A stretch of DNA of 64,000 bases from Pseudomonas nitroreducens NBRC 12694 (GCF_002091755.1 NZ_BDAI01000009.1:135857-199856); one strand, 5' to 3'; numbered from the stretch's first letter, positions 53,465-62,695 are shown. A program made the numbers and translations. The notes: generated by a model from the sequence alone, not told the origin.

Positions 53465-53788
53465 TTAGTAGGAGAGGCTGAAGTTGTACTTGCAGTTCAG
53501 ACAGCGATGGTTGTGCAGCACGTGCTCATCCACCTGTTTGCCGAGTGTGGCTCCGGCCACGCAGCCGGCGACGCCTCCGGCTAGCGCGCCCAGGACTGCC
53601 CCGGCAATGCAGCTCAACGCCAAACCGGGTGGTCCGCCGAGAAATCCAAAGCTGGCGCCCGCCTCACCTCCGGCCAGCGCTCCGGAAAGGCCACTGCTGG
53701 CGCCGCCAATGGATCCGATAAGGCTCCCTATTTTCTTGCCAAAATCACGTGTCACGACCTTCGCAGATCGACAAGCGGGACAGATCAT
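53465..53788 (-). CDS. Zinc-ribbon protein split by a glycine-zipper membrane segment
   Basis: This 107-residue protein has a CPAC pair at the N-terminus (MICPACRSAKVV) and a CLNC pair at the C-terminus (HNHRCLNCKYNFSLSY), which together would make a zinc ribbon. Between them are about 65 residues of glycine/alanine-rich hydrophobic sequence (GGPPGLALSCIAGAVLGALA, then GGVAGCVAGATLG) that look like two membrane helices with glycine zippers. The four cysteines would be brought together on one side of the membrane. Function is unknown. ATG 53788 is preferred over a TTG one codon earlier. Confidence 0.6.
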   Translation of the reverse strand: MICPACRSAKVVTRDFGKKIGSLIGSIGGASSGLSGALAGGEAGASFGFLGGPPGLALSCIAGAVLGALAGGVAGCVAGATLGKQVDEHVLHNHRCLNCKYNFSLSY

Positions 53789-54073
53789 CAAGATGTTGCT
53801 CCCTGTATCACCGTAATTGCGTTTCAGTGAAGGTTCGCTGGGGAAGCCTTCAGATGGGTGATGTAGAACTGAGATTTTTTCGATTCGAGTTGAGGCCTTC
53901 GCAGACGTAGTGAACTGCGTTCAAGGTGTCATCGGAGCGATAGCGAAGTGGGCGCCCTGGCGGATCTGTCGCCCTGAGGACATTCTGAGTGGGGGCTGGG
54001 AGATATTTTTCTTTTTTCGTTATAAAGTAATGTATATCAATAGCTTAAAATTTAAATCGGCCTCCCACGGGCT

Positions 54074-55939
54074 TTACTCAAAGCCTTCCGCCAATCCTGC
54101 CCTAAAGTACTCGGCCGTCTCCGCATCCGTGCAGTACAGGAAACACCCCTTCATGCCGCGGGTCATGAGCGTGCGGTAAGTGTTCTTGATGATCAGGTCG
54201 GTTTCCTGCCTCGTCAGGTCAGGATGCGTCTTCATGAGCTTCTTGTAGCCGCGGATAGAACGGTCTTGCTTGTCGCGCTGATCAGGCGAGGTGATGACCT
54301 GGCCGTTACGTACTATCAGGTCCGGTCCGATGATTACGCCGATGTAGTCGACCTCCAGGCCTTGGCAGGTATGGATGCAGCCCACCTGGTCGATGGATTC
54401 CTCAGCGATGATCCAGAGGCTGCCGTCCTGGCTGAGGTTCCACTGCCTCCGGTAATCACCGATTACGATGTCCTCGGCCTGCGGGTCCTTCTTGCTGCGC
54501 CATGGCCAGCAGTATCCTGCCACTACACGTGCTTTGTTCTGGTGGTTGAGGGCTTCAATCGCGGCATGCATCGCCTCGGGTGTATCGAATACCCGGAAAT
54601 CGTATTCGCCGGCATCGAGCCGATCGTTCGCTGTCGGCCGGATGTCGAGCACGTTGTCCAGCCATGCGAGGTAGCCATCCGAGCCGCTGCAACGAAACTG
54701 GGAGGCAAGGTCGTACTCTTCGACTACGGCACCCTTGGCCTCGGCAAATTGCCGGATCGCTTGCTTGCTGCCCACGTCACTGAGCGTGACGCGCTGATCC
54801 TCATCGATGAAGAATACTGTGCACTTCGACGCTACGATCAGTTCCTTGACCTGGTTCTCGCCCAGGTTGGCGTACAAACCGCTCTTCTCATTGAGGCGAT
54901 GGGCCTCATCGACGATGAGCACGTCGAAGATATTGGGCTCGGCATCCACGAAGGACCCGGACCCGGTGAACATGTGCGAGAACCGCGAGCGGGAAATGGA
55001 TCCGACCAGCTTGGTCTCGTAGACCTTTCGCGGAGCAGCATTCTTCGATACGTATTTGCCGACCAATCCCAGGGAGCTGAGGTGCACCAGGAGATTGATA
55101 GCCAGCACCGTCTTGCCGGTACCGGGTCCGCCCTCGATGATGACTACCCTAGGCTGCTCGGAGGATGCTGCCTTCGCGGCGACAACTGCAGCCTCATAGA
55201 CCTCCTTCTGATCGTCGATCAGGACGAACTCCGGGTTGCCTTTCAGGAGGCCTTTTAACGAATCCGCGAGCGCTTTTGAGGGTCGGATCCTTCCGTCCGC
55301 CAGTTCGTACAGGACTGCCTTGTTGTCACCGGACTTGATGTATTTCCTGATGAAGGCCCGAAGCAGTTCTAGCTCCTCCTTGCCTTTGAGAAAGAGTGGG
55401 GCTTTCTCGATATAGGGCTGGTAGTGCGAAGCGTCGATGACACCGTCACGCACGTAGTTGTGAAGATACGCGCAGGGCCTGACGGCGATGCTCTCGTTGT
55501 ACACTGCCTCGTTGAAGCCTTCCAGGAGGGAGGCGTAGGACCAGGCCTGGTACGAGGGGTGGACAGTCTCGCGTAGCCCCTTGCCGAGGGCGGTTACCAC
55601 GATCGCATCCTTGGCGGTGGCCTTTGCCGTGCTCCATTGCTTGAGCTCGACGAGCACGGCGTTCTTGCCACCCAGCTCGTCATGCCCGGTGAGCGTAAAG
55701 TCGATACGCTTTGAGGACTGCGGGATATGGAGCTCGATGGCCAGGCCGGTGTCAGGCGGCAGGGCCTCGTCGCGCAGTACCTTGGCCATGTAGCCGAGCG
55801 ACCCTTTCCACGACTCGATCTCCGATCGCCCGACCCGCTTGCCGGTGCGGGCGGTGAAATGGGCGAGGATCACATCCTCAATGTCGTCGTTGTCGGTGTC
55901 CTTGAGGAACTGCTGCTTGGTGGCTTCGTAAACGATCAC
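54074..55939 (-). CDS. DUF2075 helicase fused to a PD-(D/E)xK-like nuclease domain
   Basis: This 621-residue protein starts at GTG 55939 (VIVYEATKQQFLKDTDNDDI) with AAGGAAG five bases upstream. Residues 60-160 look like a restriction-type nuclease: Asp80 in KRIDFTL and Glu98-Leu-Lys100 in VELKQW. Residues 260-610 form an SF1-type helicase of the DUF2075 family, with Walker A GGPGTGKT (Lys276), Walker B IVDEAHRLNE, and IDEDQRVTL, QFRCSGSDGYL and GLEVDYIGVIIG as later motifs. It follows the MazG-like gene by 20 bases on the same strand, so the two form a two-gene unit. A role in defence against phage or plasmids is likely from this context. Confidence 0.82.
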   Translation of the reverse strand: MIVYEATKQQFLKDTDNDDIEDVILAHFTARTGKRVGRSEIESWKGSLGYMAKVLRDEALPPDTGLAIELHIPQSSKRIDFTLTGHDELGGKNAVLVELKQWSTAKATAKDAIVVTALGKGLRETVHPSYQAWSYASLLEGFNEAVYNESIAVRPCAYLHNYVRDGVIDASHYQPYIEKAPLFLKGKEELELLRAFIRKYIKSGDNKAVLYELADGRIRPSKALADSLKGLLKGNPEFVLIDDQKEVYEAAVVAAKAASSEQPRVVIIEGGPGTGKTVLAINLLVHLSSLGLVGKYVSKNAAPRKVYETKLVGSISRSRFSHMFTGSGSFVDAEPNIFDVLIVDEAHRLNEKSGLYANLGENQVKELIVASKCTVFFIDEDQRVTLSDVGSKQAIRQFAEAKGAVVEEYDLASQFRCSGSDGYLAWLDNVLDIRPTANDRLDAGEYDFRVFDTPEAMHAAIEALNHQNKARVVAGYCWPWRSKKDPQAEDIVIGDYRRQWNLSQDGSLWIIAEESIDQVGCIHTCQGLEVDYIGVIIGPDLIVRNGQVITSPDQRDKQDRSIRGYKKLMKTHPDLTRQETDLIIKNTYRTLMTRGMKGCFLYCTDAETAEYFRAGLAEGFE

Positions 55940-55959
55940 GCGGTCTTCCTTGGCCGACT

Positions 55960-56343
55960 TTAGAGTTGGTCGTACTTCTTGCTCGTGTTGCGTGCCTTGT
56001 CGACGGGATACTTCTGCCCATTCAGCCGAAGCTTGTGTTGCACGGCCTCGTCGAGGTCCACACCCAGGACGTCCGCCAGCCGCACTAGGTACATCATCAC
56101 GTCGGCGAGCTCGTCGCGAACAGCCTGTGCTGTCTCGAGCCGCTGCGCCGCGGTGAGGGATTGCTCCTCGGTCATCCACTGGAAGATCTCGAGGAGCTCA
56201 CCTGTTTCGCCAGCCAAGGCCATGGCCAGGTTTTTCGGCGAGTGGAACTGCGCCCAGTTGCGAGCCGCGGCGAACTGTTCGAGCGCTTCGGCCAGCCGGG
56301 TGGTGTCAACGAACGAAGAGGTAGGCGAGGCATTAATCGGCAC
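55960..56343 (-). CDS. MazG-like nucleotide pyrophosphohydrolase
   Basis: This 127-residue protein is a single-domain all-alpha NTP pyrophosphatase of the MazG/RS21-C6 (dCTPase) type. The metal-binding acids are in AGETGELLEIFQW (E-x-x-E) and VRDELADVMMYLVRLAD (E-x-x-D). It would hydrolyse a nucleoside triphosphate, perhaps dCTP or a modified nucleotide, to the monophosphate. GTG 56343 has AAGGA seven bases upstream. Placed before the nuclease-helicase gene, it may lower nucleotide pools during infection or remove a nucleotide signal. Confidence 0.82.
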   Translation of the reverse strand: MPINASPTSSFVDTTRLAEALEQFAAARNWAQFHSPKNLAMALAGETGELLEIFQWMTEEQSLTAAQRLETAQAVRDELADVMMYLVRLADVLGVDLDEAVQHKLRLNGQKYPVDKARNTSKKYDQL

Positions 56344-56511
56344 GAGGTTGTCCTTGGTGACGGCTGGGTATGGCGATCATACTTGAGCGCAAGGCTGTTG
56401 TGAGTGCGGTAGCATTCTGCAACCGTTGAGCCAGAGCCTAGAGTGCGATTGATGCGAGGGCACGCAGCGCGACTGTTCCCGGCAGCGCTCAACATAAGGA
56501 CGTGGTCGTTT

Positions 56512-57648
56512 ATGCCTCAACTCTCCCAGCTTCGGAGCCCAGCAGCCGTGCAGGCCGCCATCGACGAGTTCGTGCAGCTCGGCCGCACCAGGTTCTTGGA
56601 GCTCTATGGTTTCGGCAAGTCGCGTGACTTTCTCGTACGTGATCCGAAGACCGGCACCGATTGCGACTCTAAAGCCATCGCAGGTGTGGCCTTCGGAAAG
56701 CAGTTTCCTGAACAGGGACCTCTGACTGCCGACAGCTTCTCGGGCGGTGAGGCGACTGTCGTCCCTTCACTTACCAACTTAGGGTTCACGATCATTCGCA
56801 TTGGCGAGGACTGGTCCGAAGCGGAGGTCGAGGCGACAGTGCGCGACTACTTCGAGATGATGCGCTCAGAGGCATCGGGTGTTGCCTACAACAAGTCCGA
56901 GCACAACCAGGCCCTGCGGCGCTTGCTCAACGGCCGTAGCAAGTCCTCAGTCGAACTCAAGCACCAGAACATCAGCGCCGTGCTTGATGCACTGGGGCTT
57001 CCCTATATCAACGGCTACAAGCCCAGGGGCAACAGTCAGCTTTTGCTACGTAAATCCGTACAAGCGTATGTCCTGAAGCACCAGCAAGCAGTCGGTGCCA
57101 TTGTCGATGCACTGGAGGAAGTGAAACTTCCCAGCGAAAAAACCTACCTGGCAGCACTTGTGGACCCGCCTAAGCGCGAGGCGTTTGTTCCGAGTCCAAC
57201 TACGATGCGAGGCCGGATGCCACGCAAGCTCGACTTCGCCGCGCGGGATGAGTCCAACCGCAAACTCGGTAGGGCAGGGGAGCAGTGGGTAATCGAGTTC
57301 GAGCAACAGCGCTTGATGGCAGCGGGCTTTCCGGAGCTATTCCAGCGACTGGACTGGGTATCCGACACCCAGGGGGACGGAGCTGGCTTCGACATCTTGT
57401 CATTCGAGGACGCGACGCAACACCGCTTCATTGAGGTGAAGACAACCAACGGCGGGGTGGGCTCATCCTTCCTCGTCAGCCACAACGAGCTTGCGTTTTC
57501 CAAGGAAGTGGGCGAACAGTTCCACCTCTACCGAGTGTTCCAATTCAGGTATGGGCCCCGCCTGTTCACTCTCAGCGGCGACTTGAGCCTGCACGTCCAC
57601 CTCAAGCCCACCGATTACCGGGCGAGCTTTCGGGGCATTGTGGAGTGA
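56512..57648 (+). CDS. McrA-head / DUF3883 nuclease-like protein
   Basis: This 378-residue protein has an N-terminal region like the head domain of the Streptomyces type IV restriction enzyme ScoMcrA (AAIDEFVQLGRTRFLELYGF, DSKAIAGVAFGKQFPEQGPL, SGGEATVVPSLTNLGF) and a C-terminal DUF3883 domain (KLGRAGEQWVIEFEQQRL, then DTQGDGAGFDILSFED) whose Asp294 and Glu308-Val-Lys310 fit a PD-(D/E)xK core. The middle (SKSSVELKHQNISAVLDALG) is a second conserved segment of the same families. It is probably a modification-sensing or DNA-targeting defence nuclease. It is divergent from the MazG-like gene with 168 bases between. Confidence 0.75.
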   Translation: MPQLSQLRSPAAVQAAIDEFVQLGRTRFLELYGFGKSRDFLVRDPKTGTDCDSKAIAGVAFGKQFPEQGPLTADSFSGGEATVVPSLTNLGFTIIRIGEDWSEAEVEATVRDYFEMMRSEASGVAYNKSEHNQALRRLLNGRSKSSVELKHQNISAVLDALGLPYINGYKPRGNSQLLLRKSVQAYVLKHQQAVGAIVDALEEVKLPSEKTYLAALVDPPKREAFVPSPTTMRGRMPRKLDFAARDESNRKLGRAGEQWVIEFEQQRLMAAGFPELFQRLDWVSDTQGDGAGFDILSFEDATQHRFIEVKTTNGGVGSSFLVSHNELAFSKEVGEQFHLYRVFQFRYGPRLFTLSGDLSLHVHLKPTDYRASFRGIVE

Positions 57649-57901
57649 AGCTAATGGCGGCTGTCGGCCTGGCAGCGGTCACTGTCTTTCGCGCCGTCGA
57701 ATGACTTGTTCGGCATCTGCCATCAGTATTCGAGACAAGAGAGCTCCTGCGCTTGCGGCAGGTCAGTTATGGGCATCGAGATGCAGAAGAACTGCCTCGA
57801 AGTCATTTATGGTCTCCCGTGCCGGCACTCTGCCCACTGCGAGATGTATCGTCGGCTGGCATCATTTACTCCTTTAACTGCGCAGCCAGGGAGGATAGCC
57901 A

Positions 57902-58205
57902 GTGATTTCTATCAGTGACATCTACAACCAAGACATCAACTTCCTCTTCGGATCAGGAGCATCGTTTGGTCTGCTCCCCACCCTCCAACTACAGGTGCAG
58001 ACTGGTGAGGGCAACTCGCGCTACACGTTGGAAGATCTAGCCACCAAATTTGAGCACGAGGGAGATAGCATGAAAACTTCGGCTTAAGGCCGAACAGCAT
58101 TCCATCTTCAAGAAAGCGCTGAAGGACTGGCAGATGATCAACTGCATGAACCGGCTATCAGTCCTATACGTAATGATGGCAATATGCCAACCTTTGGAGA
58201 ACTAA
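57902..58205 (+). pseudogene. Truncated SIR2-family gene
   Basis: GTG 57902 has AGGGAGGATA upstream and reads VISISDIYNQDINFLFGSGA, then SFGLLPTLQLQVQTGEG. This is the NAD-binding start of a defence-type SIR2 domain (NFLFGSGAS). The frame ends at 58085-58087 after only 61 residues. A second frame that overlaps the end reads RLKAEQHSIFKKALKDWQMI, then NCMNRLSVLYVMMAICQPLE and stops at 58205. The rest of the SIR2 domain is missing, so the gene was cut by an internal deletion or frameshift. It directly precedes the SF1 helicase gene. Confidence 0.65.
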
Positions 58206-58264
58206 CGCCACCCGATGTGCACCGTGAGGGGCAAACGGATGCCGTGTGCATACAAAAGGGACGT

Positions 58265-60973
58265 ATGATTTCGATTCAGGTAGGTGGTGAGGACAAGAGC
58301 GCAGAGATCACCAATTGGTCGATCTGGAGCGATAAGCACGAAGGTCTGCAACTGCGGTGCTCATATCTAAAAAAGGGCAAGGTCGTACACGCACTTGATG
58401 ACTGCGTTATCTCGCCCTGCCGTGAGCTGGGCAACATGTTGCTGACCAAGCCCCGCAGCACGATTGTCACGCCCGTCGCCAAGGCGACGATCTACGGCGA
58501 ACGCTATGCCGTCGTGTTTTATCAAGACTCGGATCAGCCCTACGTCTACAAGATGGACGACATCGCCTTTACCGCACCGACAGCGATCAAAGACGTGCCG
58601 GTCTTTCAATATTTCTCATCCGTAGCGAATGCCCGACACGCTCGCGCCGACTCGAAGGATGACCGTGAGATCGCCGCGAATATCGTGCGCCAACTGGAAA
58701 AGCTGCCCGCCAGTGCCGATACCGCCTTACAGGCCTATTGCTCGGGTCGCATCGGCACGTTGACGCCGAGCCGGGGGTTGATCTATCCGTTCGGGTTGAA
58801 TGAGAGTCAGCTCGCGGCGGTCGAGCAAGCCTTCCGCGCGCAGGTCAGTGTGATCGAGGGCCCACCGGGGACGGGTAAGACCCAGACCATCCTCAACATC
58901 CTCGCCAATATCCTGCTGAGTGGGCAGACGGTGGCAGTGCTGTCCAACAACAATGCGGCGGTGGAGAACGTCTACGAAAAGCTGGAAAAATGCGGACTCG
59001 GCTACCTGGTCGCCAAACTCGGCAATGAGGGAAATCGCAAAGACTTCTTCGCTGACTTGCCGCCTTGGCCGTCGTGCGAGCCTGAGTCCGCACCGACGCT
59101 GGACGAAATTCAAGCCTTACTGGCTCGCTTGCGGCAGCATTTACACGATCACAATCGGGCGGCACAACTGCAAGTCGCGCTTGATGAGCTAACCATCGAG
59201 CGACGCTACCTGCAGCAGTGGCAGGCAGATAACGGCATTCAGCCTGCCAACTCACTGGACAGATACGGGTTGTCGCCTAGCAGGATCGCGGACCTGATGG
59301 CGTACCTGGCTCATCTCGGAGAGAAGCGCATCCGCTTGAAGGATCGCATCGAGCTACTGTTCAACTTTAAGATTTTCCGCACCAAACCATTCGCGCAGGG
59401 TAATGCGCGCCTGTCTGTCTTTCACGACCTGCAGATGCACTACTACAACAAGGCATTGCGAGACACGGAAGCGGAGCTGCAGGCGTGCCGCGAATCGTTG
59501 GAACACGGCAACTTCACGGTCTTGCTGGATGAGTTGAAAACGGCATCAATGCGTCATCTCAAACAGCAATTACAACGCCAGGCGCCACCGTCAGACAGCT
59601 TCGATGCCAAGACGTACCGTCAACAGTTCGATGCCTTCGTTCGGCGCTTTCCGATCCTGGGCAGCGGCACGCACTCCATCGTTAATTCGATCGCGCCGGG
59701 AGCAATCCTCGACTACGTGATCATCGACGAAGCCTCGCTGCAGGACATCGTGCCAGGCATTTTAGCGCTGGGCTGCGCGAGAAATCTGATCGTCGTAGGC
59801 GATAACCGGCAGTTGGCGCACATTCCCGTGGCATTGGGAATGCAAGCTCCCGAGGAGGCATACGATTGCGAGCGCTACAGTTTGCTCGATTCGTGCATCC
59901 GCGTGTTCAAGGATGCATTGCCCAGAACACTCCTGAAAGAGCACTACCGCTGCCATCCGAGAATCATCCAATTTTGCAATCAGCAGTTCTACGACAATGC
60001 GCTAGTGCCCATGACTGAGGACAAGGGTGAGGCTCCACTTCGCCTAGTGCTAACCGCTAAAGGCAACCACACCCGCCAGAACACTAATCTGCGAGAGGTG
60101 GACTCCTTGCTCAAGCTGCTTGATGACGAGGGCGAGCCGGTAGTGCTGAATGGCGATGGGCGCGGTTTCATCGCGCCGTTTCGGGCGCAGGTCAACCTCT
60201 CCGGCAAGCACCTGCCGGCGGATTTCGTCAGGGACACCGTGCATAAGTTCCAGGGCCGAGAGTGTGACGAGATTGTTTTCTCCACCGTGTTGGACAAGAA
60301 ACGCTACAACCAAGAACGTAAACGCCTGGATTTCGTCGATGACCCTCGCATGATCAACGTGGCGGTATCGCGGGCCAAGCACCGCTTCACCCTGGTGACG
60401 GGTGAGGAGGTGTTCACGGGCAACAACGGCCACATCGCGGCCCTGATGCGCTATGTCATGTACTACGCGCATGAGGAACAGCTCGTGCGTGCTCCTGTGG
60501 TATCGGCCTTTGACTTGCTGTATCGGGAGTTTGACCGCTCTCTGGAGCGCTTGGACGTCCGACTGCGGCGTGAAGACTCACGCTACAAGTCTGAGCAGAT
60601 CGTGGCGCAACTGCTGCGCGAGGCGCTGTCCGCCCTGGCGTGTCAGTCATTGATGTGCCACGCACAGATCAAGCTGGATCAGATCGCGTCGCCAAGTAAC
60701 CAGGATTGGACAGACCGCGAGCGCGCCTTCATGGCTCGCGCCAGTTGCGATTTCGTCATCTATTTCAAGATAGGCAAAATCCCGGTTGGGGTAATCGAGG
60801 TTGATGGCGGCTCCCACGACCGCCCCGACCAAGCGGCGCGAGACGCCCTAAAGAATGGCGTCCTAGCGAAAAGCGGCATTCCCATTCTTCGACTGCGCAC
60901 GGTCGAGAGCCGCATCGCGGAAAGAATCGGTGACTTCATTGCCCTGTGGGCTAACACGACGCCCGGGATATAA
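58265..60973 (+). CDS. SF1 helicase with C-terminal DUF2726 domain
   Basis: This 902-residue protein has an N-terminal domain that starts MISIQVGGEDKSAEITNWSI, an SF1 helicase core, and a C-terminal DUF2726 nuclease-like domain (EQIVAQLLREALSALACQSL, then FVIYFKIGKIPVGVIEVDGG). Walker A is EGPPGTGKTQT with Lys205, Walker B YVIIDEASLQD, and later motifs VVGDNRQLAHIP, LKEHYRCHP, HKFQGRECDEIVFST and NVAVSRAKHRFTLVTG. ATG 58265 lies close after AAGGG; an earlier ATG at 58184 lies in the SIR2 remnant. Helicases of this kind pair with SIR2 or other effectors in defence loci. The base composition is less GC-rich than the chromosomal parts. Confidence 0.82.
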   Translation: MISIQVGGEDKSAEITNWSIWSDKHEGLQLRCSYLKKGKVVHALDDCVISPCRELGNMLLTKPRSTIVTPVAKATIYGERYAVVFYQDSDQPYVYKMDDIAFTAPTAIKDVPVFQYFSSVANARHARADSKDDREIAANIVRQLEKLPASADTALQAYCSGRIGTLTPSRGLIYPFGLNESQLAAVEQAFRAQVSVIEGPPGTGKTQTILNILANILLSGQTVAVLSNNNAAVENVYEKLEKCGLGYLVAKLGNEGNRKDFFADLPPWPSCEPESAPTLDEIQALLARLRQHLHDHNRAAQLQVALDELTIERRYLQQWQADNGIQPANSLDRYGLSPSRIADLMAYLAHLGEKRIRLKDRIELLFNFKIFRTKPFAQGNARLSVFHDLQMHYYNKALRDTEAELQACRESLEHGNFTVLLDELKTASMRHLKQQLQRQAPPSDSFDAKTYRQQFDAFVRRFPILGSGTHSIVNSIAPGAILDYVIIDEASLQDIVPGILALGCARNLIVVGDNRQLAHIPVALGMQAPEEAYDCERYSLLDSCIRVFKDALPRTLLKEHYRCHPRIIQFCNQQFYDNALVPMTEDKGEAPLRLVLTAKGNHTRQNTNLREVDSLLKLLDDEGEPVVLNGDGRGFIAPFRAQVNLSGKHLPADFVRDTVHKFQGRECDEIVFSTVLDKKRYNQERKRLDFVDDPRMINVAVSRAKHRFTLVTGEEVFTGNNGHIAALMRYVMYYAHEEQLVRAPVVSAFDLLYREFDRSLERLDVRLRREDSRYKSEQIVAQLLREALSALACQSLMCHAQIKLDQIASPSNQDWTDRERAFMARASCDFVIYFKIGKIPVGVIEVDGGSHDRPDQAARDALKNGVLAKSGIPILRLRTVESRIAERIGDFIALWANTTPGI

Positions 60974-61065
60974 GGTGGACCCGCCCCGTTTGGGGCTGGT
61001 GGGTGTCGATGGAGGAAACCTTATCCTCGATGAGATTGGAGCCCATAAAGTTAAGGGGGGGGCAA

Positions 61066-62460
61066 TTAGTCAGCTGCTGGTGTTGCTAAGATTTTTTCCA
61101 GCTTCTCTCCGAGAAGCCACCATGCCTCGGCTTTTTCCTTCGCATAGTCGTGGTGCAAGTAATGTCGGCGCACTTTGGAACCGCTCAACAGATGGTTTTG
61201 GCAGCGATCAATGATCTCTAGTGCGACCCGCAGTTCCTGCATCATGGTCGCACCGGTGCGGCGCAAGTCATGCGGCGTCCATTCACCTTTCGCACCCTTG
61301 CTAAGTACTAGTGAGTTGTCATGATGGCGTCCAGTAAGCGGCTTGCTGCGCTTCTTGAAGCGGCACTGCCGGTCACCAATCAATTTGCTGACTGTCTTGG
61401 TGTCGACATGGCTATTTTCGTCCTTACTGGGGAAGCAGAACGGGGTGTGGCCGGTTGCTTCTTTCAAGCGCTTGAACTGATTCAGCGCGAATGAGGACAG
61501 AAATACGTGGTGATCCTGGCGCTTGCCCTTATGTCCCTTGGTGGCTTCGGCCGGAATGAACCAGGTGCCTTTCTCCAGATCCACATGGCGCCATTCGGAT
61601 TTGAGCAACTCACCGATACGGCAGAGGGTGCTTAGGCAAATCCAGACGGCGCATTGCACGCGTGGATTGACGGGGCGGATGCCGGAGTATTTCTGTCCGG
61701 CGGGGAGGGCGTCGTAGTCGCGTTCCAGGCGGACGAAGATATCACGCAGCTCGCGGATTTCGTCAGGAGAGAGCAGGCGATCGCGCTGTTCTTCGTAGTC
61801 GTGATCGAGCAGCTTATTGACATCCACCAGGTCGGCCGGGTTGCCGTCGGCCATCAGGGTGCGCCATGGCTTGCGTTTCTCTGCCCAGTGCAGCATCTGG
61901 CCGATGTCTTTGCTGCGGATCACCACGGTGCGGTTCAGGCCGCGGGCTTTGACTTGGCGCAGGACGTCGAGCAGGTCTTTCTCGGTCAGGGTTCGCAGCG
62001 GCTTCTTGCCAACAAGTGGGAGCACGTCCTTGGTGAAGCTTCGGCGCAGCTCGGCGTTACCGTCTTGGCGCGATACGCCATCGCGCATCCACTCCTCGAA
62101 GAGGTCGGCGACTGTCTTGTTCTCCGCTGCCTGACGTTCGGCTTCGGCAATGGTGGCCGCGATAGCGGCTTGGGCTTCGATCTTGGCTGCCTGGCGGGCG
62201 GCAGTGGGATTAATCCCCTTGGCGACTGTCGCTTTCACCTCATCGCGCTCGGCTCGGATTTGCGCCAGCGACTTCTTCGGCCAACTGCCCAGGCGATGAT
62301 CGCGTTTCGCTCCGTCCAGTTTGAACTCATAGCGAAACAGGACCGTGACGCCGCGTACCCCGGCACGAACCTTGGCGACCAGTCCGCCGTCTTCGCGCAG
62401 TGTCTTTCCATCGTCGGCCGAGGTGAGCGCCTCCAGTTGCTTCGCGGTCAGTTTTGCCAC
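61066..62460 (-). CDS. Integrase of the tRNA-associated element
   Basis: This 464-residue tyrosine recombinase has an N-terminal DUF4102 arm-binding domain (KTLREDGGLVAKVRAGVRGV, then RLGSWPKKSLAQIRAERDEV), a core-binding domain and a catalytic domain with Arg in CRIGELLKSEW, the KGKRQDHHVFLS segment, His-x-x-Arg in HDLRRTGATMM and a terminal His...Tyr in VRRHYLHHDYAK. It lies about 190 bases from a fragment of tRNA-Pro(GGG), the probable attachment site. It reads away from the att site into the element. It is the P4-like integrase type. Confidence 0.9.
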   Translation of the reverse strand: MAKLTAKQLEALTSADDGKTLREDGGLVAKVRAGVRGVTVLFRYEFKLDGAKRDHRLGSWPKKSLAQIRAERDEVKATVAKGINPTAARQAAKIEAQAAIAATIAEAERQAAENKTVADLFEEWMRDGVSRQDGNAELRRSFTKDVLPLVGKKPLRTLTEKDLLDVLRQVKARGLNRTVVIRSKDIGQMLHWAEKRKPWRTLMADGNPADLVDVNKLLDHDYEEQRDRLLSPDEIRELRDIFVRLERDYDALPAGQKYSGIRPVNPRVQCAVWICLSTLCRIGELLKSEWRHVDLEKGTWFIPAEATKGHKGKRQDHHVFLSSFALNQFKRLKEATGHTPFCFPSKDENSHVDTKTVSKLIGDRQCRFKKRSKPLTGRHHDNSLVLSKGAKGEWTPHDLRRTGATMMQELRVALEIIDRCQNHLLSGSKVRRHYLHHDYAKEKAEAWWLLGEKLEKILATPAAD

Positions 62461-62529
62461 CTTCTACCCCTTGCCCGATTCGGTCGCCTTGGAATTTTGC
62501 CCCACTTTTGCCCCACCAAATCGCCTGGC

Positions 62530-62645
62530 TGTCGGTGGATGCTCATGGATCGTGATGGACGCTAATTTAGCCTGTATGCCCCGTATTTACTAGGCTTTAG
62601 GCGATCCATCAGTGTCCACTGACATCCATGTAAATCCATGAAATA
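62530..62645. repeat. Candidate integrase arm-type repeats
   Basis: The stretch contains GGATGCTCATGGATCGTGAT (rightward from 62536) and ATCCATCAGTGTCCACTGAC near 62607, plus ATCCATG and ATCCATGA words near 62625-62640. ATCCATG and CATGGAT recur in both orientations between the integrase gene and the att core, as arm-type sites do. The exact number of sites is not established. Confidence 0.4.
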
Positions 62646-62648
62646 AGC

Positions 62649-62695
62649 GCATGGGGTGCAAGGGGTAGAGTGTTCGAATCACTCCGTCCCGACCA
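62649..62695 (+). tRNA. 3' fragment of tRNA-Pro(GGG), right attachment site
   Basis: Bases 62649-62695 match the 3' part of a tRNA-Pro with anticodon GGG: loop ATGGGGT (62651-62657), GCAAG, variable loop, T stem GAGTG (62668-62672) with loop TTCGAAT and CACTC, acceptor CGTCCCG, A, and CCA at 62693-62695. The 5' half is absent: upstream sequence is element DNA. This is the usual duplicated tRNA 3' end at the edge of an integrated element. The full tRNA should be at the other end, which was not found in the window. Confidence 0.8.

Noticed and set aside
57706..57918. Cysteine-rich 70-codon plus-strand frame before the SIR2 remnant
   Set aside because: No ribosome binding site, overlaps the start region of the SIR2 frame, and looks like random translation of intergenic DNA.
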